Of a stretch of 16,490 nt of DNA, positions 8,600-15,565 are shown one piece after another. Both the position numbers and the translations under genes were made by a program. The stretch covers positions 1 through 16,490 of the forward strand of contig CAYGVJ010000115.1 in assembly GCA_964353255.1 (NCBI GenBank). Reading direction: 5' to 3'. The stretch comes from VFZS01 sp964353255. GTDB taxonomy: Bacteria; Acidobacteriota; Terriglobia; Bryobacterales; Bryobacteraceae. Each line of letters begins with the position of its first letter. The stretch's first letter is position 1. The notes below the pieces were generated by a model, which saw only the letters and a program-made list of their open reading frames with translations, ran no database searches and had not been told where the DNA came from.

Positions 8600-9913
8600 C
8601 TACTTTTCAATGACCACGCGAGCCACAAGCTCGACGTTCATTGGCAAGATGTCGGGCGCACGGGCTTTCACGACCAACTGATAAGCTCTTGGGAACCGAT
8701 GATAACCGTCATTTCGCCAAAGAGTGCGCAACTCTTCTAGCCGTTCCGCCGATGAAAAGAACTCCGCGGCCGCCTGCGTTCCGGCGGAATTGAGCCCCGA
8801 GAACAGGATGATTCGTCTGGTCGTACTTCCCTGGCCCTGCCCAGGCAAAACAGAGACGAGGCCGTAGCCGTATTGGGTAATATCGCCCACATTGGCAGGA
8901 ACTTTTTGAGTATCCTGCGAAGCCTTGCGCCAGACAATCACGTGGGCTTTGTGGACTGCCGAGTACTCGATGCGGAGGGGCGTGTCGGTGAGCAATAAGG
9001 CTGCTGCGGGACTGTACTCCGGCCGGCCCAAAACAATGGCATTCCGATTGCGCAAGGCAAACGGCCTGCTGATCCATTCAGGCAGAAGCTGGTATCGCGT
9101 GCGCGACGCCGCAAAAACTGCCACTGCCGAGAGGGCACCGGCCATTTCTCCCCAGGTTGGTGAGCTATGTGTTGGGATGAGATAAGGGTCGGCTCCGGGT
9201 TGGGGACTATAGCGGCTGAAATACCAGAGACGCATGTCCGGGGCGTCGGGCATTTGGAGTTTGATTCGCTCCCGCGCGTCGGGCGGAAGGCGCCTGACGA
9301 AGAACTGGGCGGGCGTCGCTACGTACAGGAGAGCAGTCTCGGACGGGTCGAGCAGGGGCCCCCAGACTTCGCGTATGACCGGAGGTAGGACCTCGTCTCT
9401 CCGCAGCCGCGGAATGATCAGCAGGAAGACACTGGTCGCTGCAATCATGCCGACGAAGAATGGCGCGGTGTGGAGAATCCACTTGCGGCCTAATATGGAT
9501 CTCCCTGAAGGCACACTCGAAGGTGCCCGCGCAGGCTCGACCTGCACGGGAACTTCCTGTCTGACGAACCGGGGTACGTAGCAGCCTTTCGGCAGGTCGA
9601 TGCGTATTGGAGTGGAGCGCATCTCGTCCGCATACAATTCGTCCAGCTTGCGCCTCAGGGCGTGAGCGCGGCCGCGAACGGCGGCATCCTCGCCGGTGGA
9701 ATAGCCTTCCGGTTTCCCAAGTAGATGCACCCCGATCAGGTGCTCGCGGAGCTCGTCCCGCCTCCCCACGATCTCGAGTTCACAAATGTATTCGAGAAAA
9801 CGTCTCAGTTGTTTGTGCTTTTGTAGTGTGGAACTGTCGAGCACCTGGCGCAGTGCAGTGCGCTTTTCCTCCTCCGTTACCGGTGAGCAGCCTGGGACCA
9901 ATCGATTCTCCAT
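8600..9913 (-). CDS. One-pass membrane regulator with Acidobacterial adenylate-cyclase-type N-terminal domain
   Basis: 437 aa. Residues about 15-118 match a DNA-binding-like module that I recall preceding TolB/TPR or sensor parts in Acidobacteria: LRRFLEYICELEIVGRRDELREH, then an IGVHLLGKPEGY stretch, AVRGRAHALRRKLDELY and the closing IRIDLPKGCYVPRF. A single transmembrane helix follows at about 146-168 (ILHTAPFFVGMIAATSVFLL). The C-terminal part is then predicted outside the cytoplasm. It has no enzyme motif I know, but its YGLVSVLPG ... RIILFSGLNSAGTQAAAEF segment recurs in similar Acidobacterial proteins in my memory. The expected role is sensing an envelope signal and controlling nearby genes; this is inference. 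The start ATG at 9913 has GAAAGAGG six bases upstream. It lies convergent to the lyase gene, and a dead insertion element begins only about 17 bases upstream of its start. Confidence 0.72.
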   Translation of the reverse strand: MENRLVPGCSPVTEEEKRTALRQVLDSSTLQKHKQLRRFLEYICELEIVGRRDELREHLIGVHLLGKPEGYSTGEDAAVRGRAHALRRKLDELYADEMRSTPIRIDLPKGCYVPRFVRQEVPVQVEPARAPSSVPSGRSILGRKWILHTAPFFVGMIAATSVFLLIIPRLRRDEVLPPVIREVWGPLLDPSETALLYVATPAQFFVRRLPPDARERIKLQMPDAPDMRLWYFSRYSPQPGADPYLIPTHSSPTWGEMAGALSAVAVFAASRTRYQLLPEWISRPFALRNRNAIVLGRPEYSPAAALLLTDTPLRIEYSAVHKAHVIVWRKASQDTQKVPANVGDITQYGYGLVSVLPGQGQGSTTRRIILFSGLNSAGTQAAAEFFSSAERLEELRTLWRNDGYHRFPRAYQLVVKARAPDILPMNVELVARVVIEK

Positions 9914-9930
9914 CTATGGCCTCTTTCGCA

Positions 9931-9973
9931 GAGGATGGCCCGCCTGTAGTTGAAGGTGGCGGCGACGGCTGGC
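9931..9973 (+). repeat. Left terminal inverted repeat of the IS256-type element
   Basis: Positions 9931-9959 match the complement of 10751-10779 at 23 of 29 bases, including the shared blocks CCCG, GTAGTTG and AGGTGG. Weaker similarity continues to about 9973 (GGCGACGGCTGGC against GGCGGCGGTGGC). It lies just past the transposase stop codon, as expected. Confidence 0.75.
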
Positions 9974-9979
9974 TTCATC

Positions 9980-10680
9980 TTACGCCACTTTCTCCCTTGA
10001 AGTTTGATTGGTTGACTCGACCTGTCGGCCAAGAATAGCGGCCAGGGCCCAGAGGTTGCCGTGGCCGTCGATACGACGGAACTGCTTTTCGGTCAGCAGC
10101 CACGCTGAGGCCACCCAGCGCTGCACCATATCGACATCGCGCCAACGGGTCACCTTGTGCGTGCGGCGCTCGACGCTGGCCTCGATCGCCTGCCGGCTGA
10201 TGGCACTCCGCGATACTCCCAGGGTGGCCGCCATCTGCGGCAGGACTTCCTGGTATTCCCGCGCCGACACGCCACGCAGCAAGGCGCCCGGCATGTGCTG
10301 GCTGAGCCCGCGGTCCTGGCGCAGCGCTTCATAGGCCGGAATCTTAACCTCGCCTTCGGTCTTGTGCCGCAGGCGGGGCCGTTTCACCCGGACCTTCCGG
10401 TCGGCCAATTTGACGTGCCCCGGCTGGGATCCATGATGCCGGATATCGCCGCTGGCCTTGCCAGGCGTGCGCGGTCCGGCGACTTGTTCGGCGCTCAGCA
10501 TCAGGATCACTTCCAAAGTCTGGTGCCAATCTCATGGATCACGGTTTCCACCACCTGGCTGGCGCTTTGGATCAGGTTGACGATGGGCAGCAGGATCTGC
10601 CCGTTGGTCTGGCAGAACTGCTCGATCACGGCGGCTTACTCGCGAGCAGCGTGAGTCACAATATGGTCCTTTTTCTTCAC
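9980..10680 (-). pseudogene. IS256/mutator-type transposase remnant lacking its catalytic core
   Basis: The frame opens at GTG 10680 (KKKDHIVTHAARE), nine bases after GAAAGGAG (10690-10697). It is stopped by TAA at 10636-10638, yet continues sensibly (AAVIEQFCQTNGQILLPIV ... VVETVIHEIGT). Near 10520 one base is missing, and the reading continues in the next frame from the TTG at 10516 (LEVILMLSAEQVAGPR, then LADRKVRVKRPRLRHKTEG, GVSAREYQEVLPQMAATLGVS, RSAISRQAIEASV). Then, at about 10165-10175, it jumps directly to what is normally the C-terminal end (VTRWRDVDMVQRWVASAW ... LTEKQFRRIDGHGNLWAL) and stops at 9980. The roughly 170-200 residues holding the DDE triad are missing in between. So three independent lesions: stop, frameshift and large deletion. 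It cannot make an active transposase. Family assignment rests on the N- and C-terminal motifs. Confidence 0.85.
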
Positions 10681-10735
10681 GGCGGCTGGCTCCTTTCGGA
10701 TTCCTGTTTGGCAACCGGATTCTATCGAAACCGGC

Positions 10736-10780
10736 GCCACCGCCGCCTACCCACCTCCAACTACGACCGGGACACCCTCC
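10736..10780 (-). repeat. Right terminal inverted repeat of the IS256-type element
   Basis: The counterpart of the left end; read on the minus strand from 10779 it starts GAGGGTGTCCCGG. It lies about 55 bases upstream of the transposase start, leaving room for the element's own promoter. The exact outer edge is uncertain by one or two bases. Confidence 0.75.
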
Positions 10781-10907
10781 AGGTCCCTGATTCTAGCAGA
10801 TCCCCGGTGGAGCTGCGTACTCAGAGTTGTCCAATGCAAGACGATCCTGAAATCGGGGGCGTCGGAGCCCATCAACCGGCTGCCGGCGGGGCGGCCGAGC
10901 TGTCCCG

Positions 10908-11834
10908 TTACGGCCGTTTGCCGAGCGGGGTAATGGTGATCGTGACCTCACAGTTGCGGTCGGTCGTCCGGTAAAGGTAGTCGCGAGCGCGTAAGTACCA
11001 CTCGGCCCCAGCCCCCTGCGGGAAAGCGGGCGCCTCGCACCAGGCCTTCAGTTCGGCGCCGGGGGCGGTGAAGGCGAGCAGGCCGTGCATGAGAACGTCT
11101 TTGCCGCACTGGGCGTCCATGGACCGCGCCAGGGCCATGTCCTGCCGGGCGTTGCGCCGGATCAAGCGGCGGATGGTGAGGGGCCCTTCGGGCTCACTCC
11201 TGACGGCGCCGCAAAGAAAGCCGCGCAGGGACTCTCGCGCGCTGGCCTCGGCGGAGGCCTCCACCGGCGCCAGCGGTCCCATCAGTCCCTCCAAGGCCGG
11301 AAGCACCGGGTTGAGCACCCGGATCTCCAGCGGGTAGACCACCCACTCTTCCCCGACGTTAAGCTGGGCTTCCAACCGCATCCTTGCCACCGGGGTTTTG
11401 GCCGGCACCCACAGGTCCAGCCAGTAGGCGATGGTGCTCTGGCCCGGGCGCCGCTCTACGGGGTCTTCCACCTGGCCGGTCTCGGAGATCTTCAGCGGTT
11501 TGAGCGCGTCGGGAATCCAGGCATCCCCGCGGCGGACATAGAGCTCCCTGTAAATCGACGGTTTGAGGGTCCCGTCGGGATTCTGGCCCAGGAACAGAAA
11601 GTAGGGCAGGCCCTCGGGCACGCTCACAGCCACGTGGAAAGAGGCCCAGGCGTTGCGAATCACCGCCGGCGAAAGGATCTCGCGCGGGCCCGCCCCCTTG
11701 TCAGCGGCGACGATGGCGCCCGTGGGATCCAGCCGCTGAAATTCCGAGTAAATCTTCACCGACTGCGCCGCCAGCGGCGCCCCCGCCAGAATCAGGGCCG
11801 CACAACCGGCCACTCGGAATCCCATCCGCTCCAT
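10908..11834 (-). CDS. Secreted protein of unknown function
   Basis: 308 aa from ATG 11834. I do not recognise the family. A signal peptide is clear: GFRVAGCAALILAGAPLAAQ at residues 5-24, cleaved near AAQ-SV. The mature part has a mixed beta-rich first half (KIYSEFQRLDPTGAIVAADKG, AWASFHVAVSVPEGLPYFLF, WLDLWVPAKTPVARMRLEAQ). The second half is more helical (SLRGFLCGAVRSEPEGPLTIRRL, ARQDMALARSMDAQCGKDVL) with four cysteines that could form disulfides (at about 208, 243, 266, 295). A longer start at 11879 would take its first 15 codons from a palindromic repeat and is rejected; ATG 11825 is an alternative with a TAGAAT box seven bases before it. It is not obviously coupled to rsmD, being separated by a 140-bp repeat. 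Confidence 0.75.
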   Translation of the reverse strand: MERMGFRVAGCAALILAGAPLAAQSVKIYSEFQRLDPTGAIVAADKGAGPREILSPAVIRNAWASFHVAVSVPEGLPYFLFLGQNPDGTLKPSIYRELYVRRGDAWIPDALKPLKISETGQVEDPVERRPGQSTIAYWLDLWVPAKTPVARMRLEAQLNVGEEWVVYPLEIRVLNPVLPALEGLMGPLAPVEASAEASARESLRGFLCGAVRSEPEGPLTIRRLIRRNARQDMALARSMDAQCGKDVLMHGLLAFTAPGAELKAWCEAPAFPQGAGAEWYLRARDYLYRTTDRNCEVTITITPLGKRP

Positions 11835-11974
11835 TCTAGCAGGACGCTGAAAAAGGCCCGCTCCAGACCGCTTGCTCACGCGCGCGGCTCGGAAAGTGCT
11901 TCAGAGTCAACGGCCTGTTTCAGAGCCGCGACCGTCAGGGAGCGGTCCCAGGCCTTTTTCAGCACCCTGCTAGA
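11835..11974. repeat. Nested palindromic repeat element, copy 1
   Basis: Outer arms 11835-11858 and 11951-11974 pair at 22 of 24 bases and carry the core (G)CTGAAAAAGGCC. Inner arms 11866-11890 and 11923-11947 pair at 20 of 25. The 32-base centre is unpaired. The whole 140 bp would fold into one long hairpin. Both ends carry a CTAG, so the element may be flanked by a TA duplication. The right arm contains the stop codon of rsmD (TAG, 11972-11970) and the left arm ends one base before the ATG at 11834. The outer arm core recurs in copy 2 at 15565-15721, but the interiors differ. Confidence 0.85.
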
Positions 11975-12506
11975 CCTTCCCCTCCCGCGTGTAGAAACTC
12001 AGCGCGCTGTCGCCCTGGCGCAGGAGACGGGTGCGGCGCAGGGCGCCGTAGTCGTCCTTCAATGGGACCCGGTTGGAGTGTTGGACCACCACCAGCAGCG
12101 GCGGCGACTGGCCCAGCAGCCGGAGCACGGCGACGCACTCACGCTCCAGATCGTAGGGCGGATCGAGGAACACGATGTCGGCTTCGAGCCGCGCCAGGTG
12201 CTTGCGGGCCTCACCGTGGACAACTTCCGCGCGTTCCTCCAGGCCCAGCGCCGCCAGGTTAGCCCGGATTACGGCGACAGCGGCACGGTGTTTCTCGATG
12301 AAGACGGCCCGCGCGGCGCCGCGGCTCAAGGCTTCGATGCCGACGGCGCCTGAGCCGGCGTAGGCGTCCAGGAAACGCGCGCCGGCGATCCGGGGCGCCA
12401 GGACGTCGAAAAGCGTCTCACGCAGCCGGTCCGGCGTGGGGCGCAGCTTCAGGCCCGGGAGGCTTTTCAGCCGCCGGCTGCGAAACTGGCCGCCGATGAC
12501 GCGCAT
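11970..12506 (-). CDS. rsmD: 16S rRNA (guanine(966)-N(2))-methyltransferase RsmD
   Basis: 178 aa, the usual length. Transfers a methyl group from S-adenosylmethionine to N2 of G966 in 16S rRNA in the 30S subunit. Visible signatures: MRVIGGQFRSRRL at the start; RPTPDRLRETLFDVL at 22-36; the SAM-binding glycine loop FLDAYAGSGAVGIEALSRGA at 45-64; an acidic end of the next strand (VFIEKH); and the catalytic DPPY in DIVFLDPPYD at 110-119. The start ATG (12506-12504) overlaps the recG stop TGA (12508-12506) by one base, so the two are translationally coupled. The stop codon TAG lies inside a palindromic repeat arm. In many genomes coaD follows rsmD; here a repeat and an unrelated secreted protein follow instead. 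Confidence 0.97.
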   Translation of the reverse strand: MRVIGGQFRSRRLKSLPGLKLRPTPDRLRETLFDVLAPRIAGARFLDAYAGSGAVGIEALSRGAARAVFIEKHRAAVAVIRANLAALGLEERAEVVHGEARKHLARLEADIVFLDPPYDLERECVAVLRLLGQSPPLLVVVQHSNRVPLKDDYGALRRTRLLRQGDSALSFYTREGKV

Positions 12507-14602
12507 CAGCCTGCCTCCACCAGCCCGTAGCGTTGCTGCCAGCGCTGGCGCACATAGGCCACGGCGCGGTTGAGTTCCTGCTGGCTGGGCGGGTGCGCCA
12601 GGAACTCCAGCGCCTCGCGCCGCGCCTCCTCCAGCACCTCCGTGTCGCGCACGATGTTGGCGATGCGCAGGGTCGGCAGCCCGGACTGGCGCGTTCCGAA
12701 AAACTCTCCCGGTCCCCGCAGCTTGAGGTCCATCTCGGCGATGTAGAAGCCGTCGGTGGATTCCGTCATGGTGCGTATGCGCTCGCGCGCCGCGTCGTTC
12801 AGTTTGTCAGTGACCAGGATGCAATAGCTCTGGGCGGCGCCGCGACCCACCCGCCCGCGGAGCTGGTGGAGTTGCGCCAGCCCGAAGCGCTCGGCCTGCT
12901 CGATTACCATGACGGTGGCGTTGGCCACGTCGATGCCCACCTCGATCACGCTGGTCGAGACCAGGATCTTGGTTTCCCCACGCTTGAAGCGCTCCATGCC
13001 GGCCTCCTTCTCCTCGGACGGGAGCCGCCCATGCAGCAGCCCCACAGCCAGGCTGGGGAAGACCTCTTTCGAGAGGTGGCGGTGCATCTTCTCGGCGGCC
13101 TTCACGGCCTGGGTCTCCGACTCCTCGATGGCCGGGTAGACCACGTAAGCCTGCCGGCCCTCATCGACCTGCCTTTTCAGGAAGCTCCACACCTGCTCGA
13201 GGCGCTCCTCGGCGACGTGTCGGGTGACGATCGGTTTCCGGCCCGGCGGCAGCTCGTCGATCACCGATACGTCCATGTCGCCGTAAATGGTCAAGGCCAG
13301 GGTGCGGGGGATGGGCGTAGCGGTCATGACCAGCACGTCGGGCGAGCAGCCCTTCCCGATGAACTTCAGCCGCTGCATGACGCCGAAGCGGTGCTGCTCA
13401 TCGACGATGGCCAGGCCCAGCCGGTGAAACTGCACGTCCTCCTCGATCAAAGCGTGGGTGCCCACGGCGATCTGGATGAGACCTTCCTCGAGGGCCCGCT
13501 TGAGCTGGCTCTTGGCGCGGCTGCGGAGCGAGCCGGTCAGCAGCGCGATCGAGTAGCCGAGCCGGGAGAAGATCTCCTTCAGCGAGAAATAGTGCTGCGC
13601 CGCCAGGATCTCGGTGGGCGCCAGCACGGCCACCTGGTAGCCGTTCTCCAGCGCGATAACGGCGGCCTCGGCGGCCACCAGCGTCTTGCCGCTGCCCACG
13701 TCGCCCTGGAGCAGGCGGTGCATGGGCGCCGGGCTCTGCATGTCGCCGGCGATCTCCGCCAGCGCGCGCTTCTGCGCGGCGGTGGGCTTGAAGGGCAGCA
13801 TCTGCTTGACCCGCTGCCGCACACCCTCGTTCAGCTCGAAGGCGATGCCGGGCCGCAGCCGGGCCTGGTCGCGCTTGAGGGCCAGCCCGCACTCCAGCCA
13901 GAAGAACTCCTCGAAGATCAGCCGAAGCTGCCCCGGGGAGCGGAAGGCGTTGAGCAGCCGCAGGTCCTCCTCCGGCCCCGGAAAGTGCAGGCTGCGGATG
14001 GCGCTCCAGCGGTCCGGCAGCTTCAGGCGCTCGCGCAGCGCGGCGGGCAGGGGATCGGGCAGCGGCGCCAGGATCTCCAGCACCTGGTGAATGATGTTCC
14101 GGAACACCCGCGTGGTGATTCTCCCGGCCGCTTCGTAGATCGGGACCACGCGGCCCGCATGGAGGCTGGCCTCGCCTTCTTCGCTCTCGCCGAGGATCTC
14201 GAACTCCGGGTGGAGCATGCTCAGAGAGCGGTTGTAGCTGTCGTACTCCACCTTGCCGTAGAGGGCGATTCTCTGGCCTGGCGCGATCACGTCAGCCAGG
14301 TATCCGGCGTGGAACCACCGGGCCAGCAAAGGGACGCCCGAAGCGTCGCGGAAGGTGGCCTCGAACAACCCCAACTGGCGGCGCTTGAACTGGGGCAGGT
14401 CCGTGGTGCGCACCTCGGCGACGACGGTGGCCATCTCGCCGGGGGCCAGCTCAGCAATGGGCTTGACGTTGCTGCGGTCCTCGTAGCGGAAGGGGGCGTA
14501 GGACAGCAAATCCTCGAGCGTGCGGATACCCTTAGCCTCCAGCAGGGCGGCGCGCGCCGGCCCCACGCCCTTGACGTACTGAATGGGTGTGGTCAGGTCC
14601 AC
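12506..14602 (-). CDS. recG: ATP-dependent DNA helicase RecG
   Basis: 698 aa from GTG 14602, close to the 693 aa of E. coli RecG. It reverses stalled replication forks and migrates branched DNA. N-terminal helix-hairpin-helix-like start IQYVKGVGPARAALLEAKGI, then the OB-fold wedge domain (SNVKPIAELAPGEMATVVAE). Helicase motifs in order: Walker A GDVGSGKT, Walker B DEQHRFGVMQR, motif III MTATPIPRT, and motif VI QLRGRVGRG; the C-terminal GEFFGTRQSGLP is the family signature. The open frame continues upstream to 14986, but that part overlaps the divergent gene and is not RecG-like, so the GTG before DLTTPIQYVKG is chosen. No good ribosome-binding site precedes it. Stop overlaps rsmD. Only 18-27 bases separate it from the divergent gene. 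Confidence 0.97.
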   Translation of the reverse strand: MDLTTPIQYVKGVGPARAALLEAKGIRTLEDLLSYAPFRYEDRSNVKPIAELAPGEMATVVAEVRTTDLPQFKRRQLGLFEATFRDASGVPLLARWFHAGYLADVIAPGQRIALYGKVEYDSYNRSLSMLHPEFEILGESEEGEASLHAGRVVPIYEAAGRITTRVFRNIIHQVLEILAPLPDPLPAALRERLKLPDRWSAIRSLHFPGPEEDLRLLNAFRSPGQLRLIFEEFFWLECGLALKRDQARLRPGIAFELNEGVRQRVKQMLPFKPTAAQKRALAEIAGDMQSPAPMHRLLQGDVGSGKTLVAAEAAVIALENGYQVAVLAPTEILAAQHYFSLKEIFSRLGYSIALLTGSLRSRAKSQLKRALEEGLIQIAVGTHALIEEDVQFHRLGLAIVDEQHRFGVMQRLKFIGKGCSPDVLVMTATPIPRTLALTIYGDMDVSVIDELPPGRKPIVTRHVAEERLEQVWSFLKRQVDEGRQAYVVYPAIEESETQAVKAAEKMHRHLSKEVFPSLAVGLLHGRLPSEEKEAGMERFKRGETKILVSTSVIEVGIDVANATVMVIEQAERFGLAQLHQLRGRVGRGAAQSYCILVTDKLNDAARERIRTMTESTDGFYIAEMDLKLRGPGEFFGTRQSGLPTLRIANIVRDTEVLEEARREALEFLAHPPSQQELNRAVAYVRQRWQQRYGLVEAG

Positions 14603-14616
14603 TGAGAAGTTTAGTG

Positions 14617-14622
14617 TACAAT
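14617..14622 (+). promoter_or_regulatory. TACAAT box of a probable leaderless promoter
   Basis: TACAAT lies seven bases before the ATG at 14630 in the tiny gap facing recG; no ribosome-binding site precedes either candidate ATG. A transcript starting at the usual distance would begin at or next to that ATG. A clear -35 is missing. Confidence 0.4.
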
Positions 14623-15565
14623 GCGGCTCATGAAAGCCCTCTGGCTGCTGTTGCTGGTGAGTGTGGCCGGATGCGCCGCGGACTTCCGGCTGGGCATCGT
14701 GGGCACTGATACGTCGCACGTGCCGGCCTTCACGCGGGCCTTCCACGACCCCGCCTCGCCGGAGTACATCGCCGGCTTCCGAGTCGTGGCCGCCTACAAG
14801 GGCGGCAGCCCGGACCTGGAAACCAGCCGCACGCGGGTGGAGAAGTTCGCCGCCGAGATTCAGGCCAAGTGGGGTGTCGAGATCGTCCCCGACATCGCGA
14901 CGCTGTGCCGTAAGGTGGATGGGGTGTTGCTCGAGAGCGTGGATGGCCGCGTGCATCTGGAGCAGGCCCGGCAGATCATCGCCCACAGGAAGCCGCTATT
15001 CATCGACAAGCCGCTGGCCGCCACGCTGGAGGACGCGCGTGAGATCGCGCGGCTGGCCAGGGAGGCCCGCGTCGCTTGGTTCAGCTCTTCGAGCCTGCGC
15101 TACAGCGAGATCGTCACCTCGGCCAAGGCGCCGGATATCACTGGCGCCGTGACCTGGGGCCCTGGACCGCTGGAGGAGCATTACCACCTGGATCTGGCCT
15201 GGTATGCCATTCACCCCATTGAGATGCTGTACGCGTTGCTGGGCCCGGGCTGCGAGGAGGTCACCCGCGTCACCACCGAGGGCGCCGACCTGGTGGTCGG
15301 ACGTTGGAAGGACGGCCGCATAGGCAGCGTGCGGGCCTTGCGCCCGGGCGGCGGCTACGGCGCGGTGGTGTTCCGTCCCAAGCAGGTATTCTTGAGCGAC
15401 CCCAAGGCCGCGACCGGCTACGGGCCGTTGCTGCGCGAGGTGGCCAACTTCTTCCGCAGCGGGGCGCCGCCCGTAGCGAACGAGGAGACCTTGGAGCTTT
15501 TCGCTTTCATGGACGCGGCCCAGCGCAGCAAAGCCGCCGGCGGCGCGCCGATCAGGCTGCGGTAG
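14621..15565 (+). CDS. Gfo/Idh/MocA-like protein with lipoprotein-type signal
   Basis: 314 aa. It begins with a short signal sequence, MKALWLLLLVSVAGC from the second ATG (14630), ending in a lipobox VAGC, so it may be a lipid-anchored envelope protein. Then LGIVGTDTSHVPAF, a Rossmann-like start; PDIATLCRKVDGVLLESVDGRVH; and IAHRKPLFIDKPLAATLEDA, the DKPLA equivalent of the family's EKP motif. HYHLDLAWYAIHPIEMLYALLG is the substrate-side helix typical of this GxxGTDTSH subgroup. The nucleotide loop keeps only two of the usual three glycines, so cofactor binding is uncertain. Start: ATG 14621 gives four extra residues but overlaps a TACAAT box, which favours 14630. Its stop TAG shares its last base with a palindromic repeat. 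Function is inferred as a sugar-type oxidoreductase or a degenerate binding version; substrate unknown. Confidence 0.85.
   Translation: MRLMKALWLLLLVSVAGCAADFRLGIVGTDTSHVPAFTRAFHDPASPEYIAGFRVVAAYKGGSPDLETSRTRVEKFAAEIQAKWGVEIVPDIATLCRKVDGVLLESVDGRVHLEQARQIIAHRKPLFIDKPLAATLEDAREIARLAREARVAWFSSSSLRYSEIVTSAKAPDITGAVTWGPGPLEEHYHLDLAWYAIHPIEMLYALLGPGCEEVTRVTTEGADLVVGRWKDGRIGSVRALRPGGGYGAVVFRPKQVFLSDPKAATGYGPLLREVANFFRSGAPPVANEETLELFAFMDAAQRSKAAGGAPIRLR

Larger units (their letters stand above)
9931..10780 (-). mobile_element. Degenerate, internally deleted IS256-type insertion element
   Basis: A roughly 850-bp element carrying a broken transposase on the minus strand between two terminal inverted repeats. 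Intact members are about 1.3-1.5 kb with a transposase near 400 aa; here the catalytic middle is gone. No 8-bp target duplication can be seen at the chosen edges (9923-9930 against 10781-10788), so the insertion is old or the ends are a few bases off. The left end is 17 bases from the start codon of the minus-strand regulator gene. Confidence 0.8.

Noticed and set aside
9923..10788. Target-site duplication of the insertion element
   Set aside because: The eight bases on each side (CTTTCGCA and AGGTCCCT) do not match.
10791..10799. TTCTAGCAG at 10791-10799, same as the outer edge of repeat copy 1
   Set aside because: Only nine bases match and no GCTGAAAAAGGCC core or partner arm follows, so chance is sufficient.
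11085..12353. A 422-codon plus-strand open frame across the secreted protein, repeat and rsmD
   Set aside because: It crosses a palindromic repeat and two minus-strand genes with clear signals, and itself shows no domain.
12533..14605. A 690-codon plus-strand open frame opposite recG
   Set aside because: It is the mirror of a high-GC helicase gene, rich in H, Q, G and R, with no motif; RecG on the other strand has all helicase motifs.
14603..14986. N-terminal extension of recG to 14986
   Set aside because: It would overlap the divergent gene by more than 350 bases and the extra residues do not resemble RecG; the family-like sequence begins at GTG 14602.
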